From contig JAHDRW010000042.1 in NCBI GenBank assembly GCA_018433085.1, positions 1 through 47,623 on the forward strand: a stretch of 47,623 nt of DNA, written 5' to 3'. Positions 34,505 to 43,300 of this stretch are shown in pieces (positions within the stretch are counted from its first letter, which is position 1; the number at the start of each line of letters is the position of its first letter). The position numbers were made by a program, and so were the translations under genes. The DNA comes from Deltaproteobacteria bacterium (GTDB taxonomy: Bacteria > Desulfobacterota > Desulfomonilia > UBA1062). Under the pieces are notes generated by a model, which saw nothing but the letters and a program-made list of their open reading frames with translations, had not been told where the DNA came from and ran no database searches.

Positions 34505-37240
34505 TCATTGGGAGCGGGAGTGGAACCCGGCCTGATGATCCGCCTCGTACGCAAGCCTGAGCGAGAGGGTGAACATATTGCCGCACTTGCTCTCCACCTC
34601 GAACCGGCAGCGCTTGAGGATCTTGATCATGGCATGATTGTCCCTGAGGGTCTCCGACACGACGTTCTCGACCTTCCAGTGTTTCACCAGGCCGACGCTC
34701 AGCTCGGAGAGCACCTTGCCCAGGGTCCTGTTCTGCCAGGGGTCGGAGACGATCACCGCGAACTCGGCCTCGTTCTGGCGCGAGAGCCTGATGAGCCGGG
34801 CGATCCCGATAACCCTTCGCCGGGGGCCGTCGGTCATCTCCGCGATAATGGCGAACTCCTCCTCGGGGTTGATGTCGCAGAAGCGCAAAGCCCGTTCCGG
34901 CGTGGCGCTGAAGGGCGAGAGAAACCGCAGCCACAGTGACTGCTGCGAGCACCCGTTCACGAACTCGGTCCACAGGTCCATGTCGCCCAGCTTCAACAGC
35001 CTGAACCTGACGGGCTTGCCGTCGATGGTAAACGAGTGGCCGGCCAGATGGCTGTCCAGGGTCTTGATCAGGGTGATGCGCCGCCGCTGCTCGAAACGGT
35101 ACATCTCCGCCAGCACCTCGGCAGCCATCTCGGAGGTGGAGTATACCGGAATGCCGGCCTGCTCCATCTTGATGACATCGTGTATCATGAACTCCTTGCA
35201 GGCCACGCAGCAGACCACGGGCTTGCCCTGATAGTCGATCTCCTTCATCACGTCGACGAACGAGGCGAGCTTCTCGCCCTGGACTATGACCATGACGCTG
35301 TGCACGTCGCTGCTCTGGACGCCGATTTCGATGAGACCCTTCAACTGCTCCGGGGTCATGCTGAACGAGCAGTCCACGGGGTTCTGGTTGTTCAGATAAT
35401 CGGGCAGCATGCCGGCGAGGCGCGCCTTGATGAACGACTCGAACCTGCTGAGCCTCAGGCCGTTCAGGTAGAGCGTGTCGGTCGCCGCGACGCCGAGCGA
35501 GCCCGTATAGGTGATGATCAGCACCCCGGGGCCCTTGGGAAGCGGCTGCTTGGAGAATCCTCGCGCCAGGGCGAAGAGGTGCTCGTTGTCCCGGGCCCTG
35601 ATGATGCCGCACTGCCTGAAGGCGGCGCTGTTGATCTCGTCGTTGCCAGCCAGGGACGCGGTGTGGGACGAGACGGCCTGTTTGCCCGCCTCTGTCCTGC
35701 CCGTCTTGAGCACGATCACCGGCTTGCGCTGCGAGAGCCGGGAGGCCACGTCGATGAAGCGCTTGCCGCTGGTCACGTCCTCCATGTACATGGTGATCAC
35801 GTCGATGTGCTCGTCCTCTCCCATGTATTCCAGGATATCCGTCTCGGTGATGTCCATCTTGTTGCCGATGGTGGCCACGATCCCGAAGTCGAGCACGTTG
35901 CGCAGGCCCGCGAGTATGCCGGCGGCGTACACCCCGGCCTGGGCGATGAGGCCAACATTGCCCTTTCTCAGATCGTCGAGGATTCCGATGGACTGGACCA
36001 TGCGGTGATGCGTGTTGATCACGCCCGAGCAGTTGGGTCCCAGGAGCCGGCAGCCGTTCTCCCTGATGATCTCCCGCATGCGCGCCTGCACCTGTTTGCC
36101 GGCCTCCCCGATCTCCGCGAAGCCGGCGGTCTCGACGACAACGTACCCGATTCCCCTGGCGCAGCAGTCCTGAATGGCCTGCGGCACCGCCTCGGCAGGG
36201 ACGATGATGATCGCGACGTCCACAGGCTCGTCCACGTCGAGGATCGAGCGGTAAGCCTTGACCCCCATGATCGTGTTTTTCCTGGGATTGATGGGGAAGA
36301 GCCTGCCCTGAAACCCGTGATGGATCAGATTTCTGAACACGTTGTATCCGAGCTTGCCCTCGACGTCGGTGGCGCCCAGGACGGCGATGCTGCCGGGATA
36401 GAAGAACCTTCTCAAGCTGCCCCGCTGCACTGGGGTCTTGGGTTTTGGTTCCCGGGAAAGGTCGCGGATGAACATGCGGGCGTCGATGGCCGTGCAGCCC
36501 GATGGGTAGAGAAACACCGGGTTCAGGTCGAGCTCGGTGATTTCCGGATGCCGCGTCACCAGGTCCGAGACCTTGCAGAGCAGCCTCTTGAGGGCATCGA
36601 TGTCCGCGCGATGGCCGCGGTAGCCCTTCAGGAGGGTCGAGCCCTTGATCCCGTCGATCATCTCGGCCGCGCCGTCCTCGTCGAGAGGGAGCACCCGGAA
36701 GGTGACGTCCTTGAGGACCTCCACGAAGATCCCGCCCAGGCCGAACATGAGTATGTGTCCGAAACTGGGGTCGTGCGTGACCCCGACGATCGCCTCGATC
36801 CCGGGCTCCGCCATCTTCTGCACCGAGACGCCGGTCACGTTGCGGTGCCTGAATGCCTCCATGATCTCGCGAAAGGCCGTGCGCACGGCCGTGTCGTCTT
36901 TCACGCCCAGCTTGACACCGCCGCCGTCGCTCTTGTGTGTGACGTCGGGAGAGACGATCTTCAGGACCACGGGATAGCCGATTTCCCTGCCGGCCCGGAC
37001 GGCGGCTTCTTCCGACTTCGCGATGACGCCGCCGGTAGTGCGTATGCCCATGCCCTCGAGGATCTCCTTGCACTCGTGTTCCATCAGGCAGCTGCGGTTT
37101 TCTTGCAGCGCCCGTTCGATGACGGTACGAGTATCCGCAGGGATACTGCCCTGAAACGAGGTGGTCGGAAATGCACCGGGAATCTCTCCCGGCCGGTCTC
37201 CATGCTCGGTTAATTCAGTCAGGATACTGCTGTCGCTCAT
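34505..37240 (-). CDS. ADP-forming acyl-CoA synthetase / GNAT acetyltransferase fusion (Pat-like)
   Basis: 911 residues from the ATG at 37240, which has AGGGGG eight bases upstream; the frame extends 54 bases further. Layout: an ATP-grasp domain first (about 30-250, VVLKIVSPDVTHKSDGGG), a CoA-binding Rossmann domain from about 273 (RRFFYPGSIAVLGA), succinyl-CoA-synthetase-like domains with the phospho-His in SSHTASLAGND (His526), then a GNAT domain at about 730-911. Salmonella Pat has the synthetase domains with ATP-grasp after them, so this order differs. NDP-forming synthetase parts in Pat are often inactive, but here the phospho-His is retained. The probable role is to acetylate Acs Lys617 or other proteins. 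It converges on acs. The two-component pair upstream ends 315 bases away. Confidence 0.9.
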   Translation of the reverse strand: MSDSSILTELTEHGDRPGEIPGAFPTTSFQGSIPADTRTVIERALQENRSCLMEHECKEILEGMGIRTTGGVIAKSEEAAVRAGREIGYPVVLKIVSPDVTHKSDGGGVKLGVKDDTAVRTAFREIMEAFRHRNVTGVSVQKMAEPGIEAIVGVTHDPSFGHILMFGLGGIFVEVLKDVTFRVLPLDEDGAAEMIDGIKGSTLLKGYRGHRADIDALKRLLCKVSDLVTRHPEITELDLNPVFLYPSGCTAIDARMFIRDLSREPKPKTPVQRGSLRRFFYPGSIAVLGATDVEGKLGYNVFRNLIHHGFQGRLFPINPRKNTIMGVKAYRSILDVDEPVDVAIIIVPAEAVPQAIQDCCARGIGYVVVETAGFAEIGEAGKQVQARMREIIRENGCRLLGPNCSGVINTHHRMVQSIGILDDLRKGNVGLIAQAGVYAAGILAGLRNVLDFGIVATIGNKMDITETDILEYMGEDEHIDVITMYMEDVTSGKRFIDVASRLSQRKPVIVLKTGRTEAGKQAVSSHTASLAGNDEINSAAFRQCGIIRARDNEHLFALARGFSKQPLPKGPGVLIITYTGSLGVAATDTLYLNGLRLSRFESFIKARLAGMLPDYLNNQNPVDCSFSMTPEQLKGLIEIGVQSSDVHSVMVIVQGEKLASFVDVMKEIDYQGKPVVCCVACKEFMIHDVIKMEQAGIPVYSTSEMAAEVLAEMYRFEQRRRITLIKTLDSHLAGHSFTIDGKPVRFRLLKLGDMDLWTEFVNGCSQQSLWLRFLSPFSATPERALRFCDINPEEEFAIIAEMTDGPRRRVIGIARLIRLSRQNEAEFAVIVSDPWQNRTLGKVLSELSVGLVKHWKVENVVSETLRDNHAMIKILKRCRFEVESKCGNMFTLSLRLAYEADHQAGFHSRSQ

Positions 37241-37555
37241 GTATTTTACCCCCTGCCGCAACTCTCCTGTGGTTATCGCGCAATTGTATTCCAAGGATTT
37301 GGTCAGATATCAGTATTATCACGGCCAGTACAGGGTAGATATCGGGTAATTGCTCTATTTTTTGTCGAATGATGTGATAACGCTGACAGTGGCTTGCCGT
37401 CAGAAGCCCATGGCGGGAATGACGGACGAAGACCTACACGACCCGGCCGGAAGGGGGGGCGGCATTGCCGACCGGCTCCGTTGTCCGGTTCGTGCCTTTG
37501 GGGATCGCGCCGAGGGGATTTGACGCGCAGAAGGTTTACCTTGAAAGATCAGGCC
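37241..37555. other. Leader of the GNAT-fusion gene
   Basis: 315 bases between the response-regulator stop and the synthetase/GNAT start, both on the minus strand. No gene and no strong inverted repeat were found. The spacing suggests a separate promoter for the synthetase/GNAT gene, but I could not identify it. Confidence 0.4.
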
Positions 37556-38191
37556 CTAGGAATCGATGAGCCGGTGGTTCATGGCATAGAAGGTCAGCTC
37601 GGCATTTTTCTTCATGCCCATCTTGTTCATCACCCGGATCCGGTAGGTGCTGATGGTCTTGACGCTCAGACACAGCTCGCGGCCGATCTCGCCGACCGAC
37701 TTCCCGGAGGCCAGCATCAGCATGACCTGATACTCGCGGGTCGAGAGCTTTTCATGCCGGTGCTTGTCCGCCTTGCTGTCCAGCGCGATGGCCAGCCTTT
37801 CCGCAAGCGAGGCGGTCACGTACTTCCCTCCCCGGGATACCTTCCGGATGGCTCCGATCAGCTCATGGGCGGCGCTGGCCTTGGTGAGATACCCCGAGGC
37901 CCCGGCCCTGAGCGCCCGGACGGCATACTGCTCTTCCGGGTGCATGCTCAGGATGAGCACGGGTAGCTTCGGCTTGGACTTCAGGATGTCTTCGAGGACC
38001 TCGAGTCCGCCCCTGCCGGGCATGGAGATGTCGAGCAGCACCATGTCGAAGCTGCCCTGAAGGGCCTTTTCCAGGGTCTCTTTCCCGTCCTCGGCCTCGT
38101 CTTCCACCACGATGTCGCTCTGGGCTGAAAGGATCTGCTTCACCCCTTCTCGGACAACGGTGTGGTCGTCGGCGACAAGGATGCGTATCAT
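37556..38191 (-). CDS. NarL/FixJ-type response regulator
   Basis: 211 residues from the ATG at 38191, which has GAGGAGG upstream. Receiver domain 1-120 with acidic pair near 8-9 and phosphoacceptor Asp54 in VLLDISMPG, then a LuxR-type HTH at about 145-205 (SVGEIGRELCLSVKTISTYR). The start overlaps the kinase stop by 4 bases (ATGA), which is typical of a paired sensor and regulator. It activates or represses unknown genes, plausibly including the synthetase/GNAT gene downstream on the same strand. Confidence 0.93.
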   Translation of the reverse strand: MIRILVADDHTVVREGVKQILSAQSDIVVEDEAEDGKETLEKALQGSFDMVLLDISMPGRGGLEVLEDILKSKPKLPVLILSMHPEEQYAVRALRAGASGYLTKASAAHELIGAIRKVSRGGKYVTASLAERLAIALDSKADKHRHEKLSTREYQVMLMLASGKSVGEIGRELCLSVKTISTYRIRVMNKMGMKKNAELTFYAMNHRLIDS

Positions 38192-39336
38192 GTCTGCGAC
38201 GCCTCCTCGCGGATGGGAATCTGGATGCTCACGGTCGTTCCTTGCCTGTTTTTGCCGGTGATCCGCATCCGGCCGTTCCACAGGCCGACCCTCTCGCGAA
38301 TGCCGATGATCCCGAACGACCGTGGATCCTCGGCCTGCTTGCGGGTGATGCCCTTGCCGTTGTCCGTCACCTCGAGTTTCAGCACATGGTCATCTTGCGT
38401 CAGGCGGGCCCAGACCTCGGTTGCCCGGGAATGCCGCGCCGCATTGGTGAGCGTTTCCTGAAAGATGCGGAATACGGCGGTTGCCAGGTCCTTCTCGATG
38501 CAGTCGTCCCGGCAGTCCACATACACGTGGCACTCGATCCCGGCGCGTTTCTGGAATTCTGCGGCCTGCCACTCGATGGCGGCGGTCAGGCCGAGGTCGT
38601 CGAGCATGATCGGCCTCAGCTCCGTGATGATCCGATGGACGCTCTCGATGGTGGCGTCCACGAGCTGCTCCATCCGGTGCGTCTTCTCCACCAGACGCGA
38701 GAGGTCGGCGGGGAGCTGGTCGCCGAGCCAGGCGACATCCATCTGCAGGGCCGTGAGCGACTGACCCAATTCATCGTGGATCTCCCGTGCGATGCGGGCG
38801 CACTCCTTTTCGCGGGCCGACTGGAGATGGGCGGAGAGTTCTCTCAACTGCTTGTGCGAACGCCTGAGCTCCTCCTCTGCCCGCCGCTTTTCCGTGATGT
38901 CTTCATAGGTGATGACGATCCGCCGCTGTGTGAGTTTATCTCCGATCCGGGCGGCCCGCATCCGGCAGAGGATGTCTCTCCCGTCCTTGTGCCGACAGGG
39001 AAACTCGTTGACAAAGGTGCGCTGGAGCTTGAGGGTGGAGTAGAAGTACCTGGCGATCTCCTCCGATTCCTCCTCGCTGCGGTAGAGCAGGGTGACGCTC
39101 TTGCCGATCAGTTCCTCCCGGTCCCAGCCGAAGGTCTCCTTGATGGCGTTGTTCGCGAAGATGATCCTGCGCTTGTGCAGCCCCACGATCGCCTGCGGAA
39201 CGGCGTCGAGGATGGACGACTCCAGGGCGGCAAGCTCCAGGAGGCGTTCTTTCGTCACCTCCCGTCCCATGAGTTCCAGTGAATCGCCGAGGGCATCCAA
39301 CCTTTCGTTGAAGATCATAGACGCAACTTTTTCCAT
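38188..39336 (-). CDS. NarX-like PAS sensor histidine kinase
   Basis: 382 residues from the ATG at 39336 (start uncertain; ATGs at 39372 and 39456 are also open). No membrane segments, so it is cytoplasmic. A PAS domain at about 45-160 (AIVGLHKRRIIFANNA), then a coiled coil, HisKA_3 with phospho-His near 187 in REIHDELGQSL, and a C-terminal HATPase with the TDNGKGI box and a glycine-rich GIIGIRERVGLW region. This is the kinase class that pairs with NarL-type regulators. It overlaps the response regulator by 4 bases. Confidence 0.92.
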   Translation of the reverse strand: MEKVASMIFNERLDALGDSLELMGREVTKERLLELAALESSILDAVPQAIVGLHKRRIIFANNAIKETFGWDREELIGKSVTLLYRSEEESEEIARYFYSTLKLQRTFVNEFPCRHKDGRDILCRMRAARIGDKLTQRRIVITYEDITEKRRAEEELRRSHKQLRELSAHLQSAREKECARIAREIHDELGQSLTALQMDVAWLGDQLPADLSRLVEKTHRMEQLVDATIESVHRIITELRPIMLDDLGLTAAIEWQAAEFQKRAGIECHVYVDCRDDCIEKDLATAVFRIFQETLTNAARHSRATEVWARLTQDDHVLKLEVTDNGKGITRKQAEDPRSFGIIGIRERVGLWNGRMRITGKNRQGTTVSIQIPIREEASQT

Positions 39337-39680
39337 TATCTGTCCCGTCGGACCCCGGTTTTTGTCAGGCATGTAATGCATTGAATGAACCGTTGTTCCG
39401 GCACCGTGGATCGTTGGTAAGAGTATATGACAAAGGCCCTGTCCGGTCAAGAACAATGGATGCGATGATGGGGAAAATACAAAGGAATTTCAAAACAACC
39501 CTGGTCGTTCCCAAGGGGTTTATTCGAAAGGATGTTTCGTCTCCATCGTGCCGGCTGGACCCGGCGACTCCCCCATGTATCTCGGGGTCGAATTGGCACC
39601 CCGGGAACAGGGACGGCATGTGGACGTGTGGTGGAAAGAAGAGGCGAGCCCATTATTTCTCTCAAAAAAGGAGTATGGGA
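39337..39680. other. Divergent spacer between kinase and lipoprotein
   Basis: 344 bases. It contains the kinase start alternatives on the minus strand and the lipoprotein leader on the plus strand. No clear promoter pair was found. Two short minus-strand frames overlap without ribosome sites and are rejected. Confidence 0.4.
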
Positions 39681-40013
39681 ATGGGTATACTGAAGACCGT
39701 GACCATCTGCGTGATCGCCTTGCCGGTCCTCAACGGGTGCGCTGGCTATAACGATGATCTTCTCGATCGCGACTACACGGTGATGACCGACGAGGAGCTC
39801 CTCACCTATTACTACGATCTATCCAGCGCCATCGACCGGTGTGCGCGGGACCCGGGCAGGGCCACCGTGGGCATCGGGTCGGGGTTCGGGCTGGGAAGGC
39901 TCGGTGTCTGGCTGGGTCTATCGCGGGGTATCGCCACCTGCGATCCTCAGAGGCTGATCCAGCGGCAGGCCCGGGTGAGGCTGGAGCTTAAGCAGCGGGG
40001 GCTGAGCCCATGA
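39681..40013 (+). CDS. Small lipoprotein of unknown function
   Basis: 110 residues from the ATG at 39681, which has AAAAAAGGAG seven bases before it; the ATG at 39675 is too close to it. A hydrophobic signal segment ends in a lipobox LNGC with Cys20. The mature part is about 90 residues, largely helical with a glycine-rich stretch (GIGSGFGLGRLG). No family recognised. It stands alone between the kinase and the giant activase, which is on the opposite strand. Confidence 0.75.
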   Translation: MGILKTVTICVIALPVLNGCAGYNDDLLDRDYTVMTDEELLTYYYDLSSAIDRCARDPGRATVGIGSGFGLGRLGVWLGLSRGIATCDPQRLIQRQARVRLELKQRGLSP

Positions 40014-40355
40014 GGCGCCTCTGTGCATCGTGTTGCGAGGCACTGCTTCACTGCGACCCCGGTGAGGCTGGGAGGATGTCTCCGCCCGGGACTCGGGTGG
40101 AGGCGACCAGGTCCCCGAAGCATGGTATCGTCACAGGATGTCCTGAGAAGGGCAGCCTGGCTTTGGACGGTTTTTTCCTCAGAAACTGTCAAGGTCATGG
40201 GTCACTCGTCTCTTCCCGCTGAAGAGGGGCCGGGGTAGGGCCTGAAGATCCGGCCCTGCTGGACTGATCCCGACCGGAACTTGCCCGGTTCGTTCCGCAG
40301 ATGCGGGCCGTGGTGCGCAGTGCCGGGCTTGTCATGAAGATCCGGTGGTCCGGAT
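40014..40355. other. Intergenic with weak hairpin
   Basis: 342 bases between convergent genes. AGGGCC at 40237-40242 and GGCCCT at 40252-40257 form a 6-bp hairpin that may stop transcription from either side, without a T-run. No gene found. Confidence 0.4.
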
Positions 40356-43300
40356 TCATGTCTCGCTCAGCCTGTCGGGCAGGAGATCTTCCGGGCTGCC
40401 GCCGTTCGCCGAGGCTGCCAGGGGCCCTCTTTGCCTCCGGACAAACGAGAATGATTCCCGGTGCCGGTGCTCGTGCGTCCGGGCGATGGACTTGAGGTAG
40501 ATGCCCACCTGGGATGAAACATCCCCGATGCCGTCGAAAAAGAGGTTGACCACGGGAATTCCCACATACTCCGGGTGCGTCTGGAAGATATGGGAGGTGA
40601 TCCTGCCCGGCATGCAGCTGAAGGGCGAGCAATTGACCACCAGGTCCGCCCCCTGCTCGGCGAAGAGGCGGGCCCTGCCCACGGTGAGGATGGCCTCTCC
40701 CTCGAATTTGAACGGGATAAAGGGCTCTCCCCGATGGAGAACCTTTTCGATGGAAGGCTCGCGGCGCTCATCCAGCAGCGGCGAGAACAGCGAGCCGATC
40801 TCATTCTCCAGGCGGTGGAGGTAAGTCTTCTTCATCATGAGCAGCCATGCGCGGAATCGGTTGCTCTTGCTCGAGATCACCTCCCAGGTGTAGTGAATCC
40901 ACTCGCTCATGGGAGACACCCAGGCCTCGCCCCCGGCCTCTTCCACGGCCTCCACCACGTGCTGGTTCGAGAAGGCGTTCAGCCGCACGAAGATCTCGCC
41001 CACGATACCCACCAGGGGTTTCCTGGGCATGGCGTGGTCGATGGAATAGCTCAGCTCCAGCACGAGGGAGCGAACGGCGTCTTTCCAGTCTCTGCCCCGC
41101 GAGATCCGGCGCCCGATTTCGTCCACCGCCTGGCCGATGAGCGCTTCGGCGGCACTGGGCCTCGGGTGGTAGGGCACGGTCCGGCACCTGAGCTTGAAGA
41201 GCATGTCGCCCAGACACAGGGCACTCCACACGTCCCGTTCGACCTTCGGTTTGAGGAACCGGTAGCCGTTCTCCGAGGTGGGGGACACGATCCAGGTCTG
41301 GTCGAACCCGGCGCGCTTCAGGATGCGCGACTGCAGCGTGGCATACTGGCCGAATCTGCACGGGCCATCTGCCCGGGGCATGAGGAGCACGTCTTTTCGC
41401 TCGCTCTTACCGGAGCGGGAATCAGACAGGCAGGAGAGAAACCTTCCGATGGTCACCGCGGCGGGAAGACACTCGCTTCCCCGACAGTATGACTTGCCCA
41501 GCGCGCAATCCCGGTCCGTCTCTTCACCCATGGGCACGGCATCGTACCCGTGGTGTGTGAGCGTGGAGGCCCAGAGCTGCGGGGTATAGGGGTGTATCTG
41601 GGCGATCCAGATTCTGCCCTGGCCGTTGGTGAAACTATTGAGTGTGTGCTCGATCTTGTGGTCGGTGGCCCGGGCAGGTGTGTGCGTACACACCCGGTAC
41701 TGCTCGATCATGTCACAGAATGCCTCGATCCGGGTCTGATAGCCGGTCGCGGACCCGTGCTCGTCCAGCTCCAGGATGAGATAGGGCTTTGCACGGGATA
41801 TGTCCTCGAAATAGCTCAGTATGAATGAGTCCGGCCCGCAGGAGAAATTTGACAGCACGAGGGGAAACAGGTTCGGCCGGCGATGGATGGACATGGCCTT
41901 TCGCAGGATGCGCTGGCCCTGGTACCAGTACATATCGGGGAACTGCAGCATCATCTCTGCGTTGCTTACCTCGTCGGGAAGGATGTCCATGGGGATCACG
42001 GTGTAGCCCAGAGACTCGACGAGCTCGGGAATCCCGAGATTGAGGATCTTGTGATAGAGGTTGTACGATCGGCCGAGAATCACGATGACCGGCCTGTCTT
42101 CCGGAATCTCACGGAAGAGACTCACGCCCTGTTCGGCAAAGTTACGACGGTAGTCGTCGAGTTTCCTGATGCCGAGGCGAAGGGCCTTTTCGACCTGTGA
42201 AAGGGATATGCCCGTAAACCCGGCCCGTTCCAGCACGCCGGCAAACCCCGGGGCCATGTCGGCAGGTCTCATGCTCAGGTCGATGATCGGGGTGAAGACG
42301 CGCTTTTCGTATTCGCCGGTGCGATAGAAGCTCGGCAGCGAGGTAATGAACGGGCAGTAGACGCTCCGGGTACGGACGGTCGGATCCTTGGCCTCCTGGA
42401 TGAGAAAGGGCAGCAGGATCGGATCTCGGGGATAGGTGCGAAGGAGAATGTTGGTGCAGGCAATGGCGGCCTTAATCGGGTAGCAGAAGTCCCCAGAGCC
42501 GAGATGGGAGAGCTCACGCACGATCTCCTCCTTTCCCGGGGAGTAGATCTGGACGGGGATGCCGAGCACCCTGCCGATCTCGGAGAACATCGGGGTGAGC
42601 TCGTCATACAGAGGGAGGGCGGGAACCCTGAAGACCCGGTCTTTTTCCCGTATATCCGGGGAGTCCCGGTTCAGAAGGTCCTGCCTGAGCCTCATGGCGC
42701 GATTATCCTGGCGTCCCTTTACCGCGGAATCCGGGTCGCGGCCGCAGAGATAGCCCCAGCTGACTTTCTCGGTCCCTGTGTTGAGCACCGTGATCCGGCA
42801 GGCGTTCTCGCACTTTCTGCACACGACCTCGCTGACCTTGACCTCGGGAATAACGAACCCCTTGAACGCTGACGATCCCTTCGTCTTTTCTCCGGCGAGC
42901 AGGGCCGCGCCGTAGGCCCCCATCACGTGGCAGAAGGGCGAGACCATGACCTGGGCCCCGGTGATCTGCTCCAGCGCGGCGACCAGGCCCTTGTTTCTGG
43001 CCGTGGCGCCCTGGAACACGATTTTCCCGGCCTGGTAGGGCCGATTCCCCACCACGCGGTTGAGGTAATTCTTGAACACGGCGAGCAGAACGCCCGCCAT
43101 GATCCGGTCCTTGGGATATCCCAGGGAGAGCTGCCGGGTGATCTCCTGGTTCATGAACACGGTGCACCGGTCGGAGTTGGGCAGCGGCGAGACGCCCATC
43201 ACCACGGTGCTGATGTCGTCGAGGCTCATGTTCAGGGTGTTGGCCTGCTCTTCGATGAACGAGCCCGTGCCCGCGGCGCAGACATAGTTCATGTTCACGT

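Noticed and set aside
34428..37073. Long open frame of about 880 codons on the minus strand
   Set aside because: It lies within the synthetase/GNAT gene in another frame, has low-complexity Arg/Gly/His-rich composition typical of GC-rich shadow frames, and matches no protein motif.
35036..37213. 725-codon frame antisense to the synthetase/GNAT gene
   Set aside because: Shadow frame with repetitive His/Asp/Val composition; no motif.
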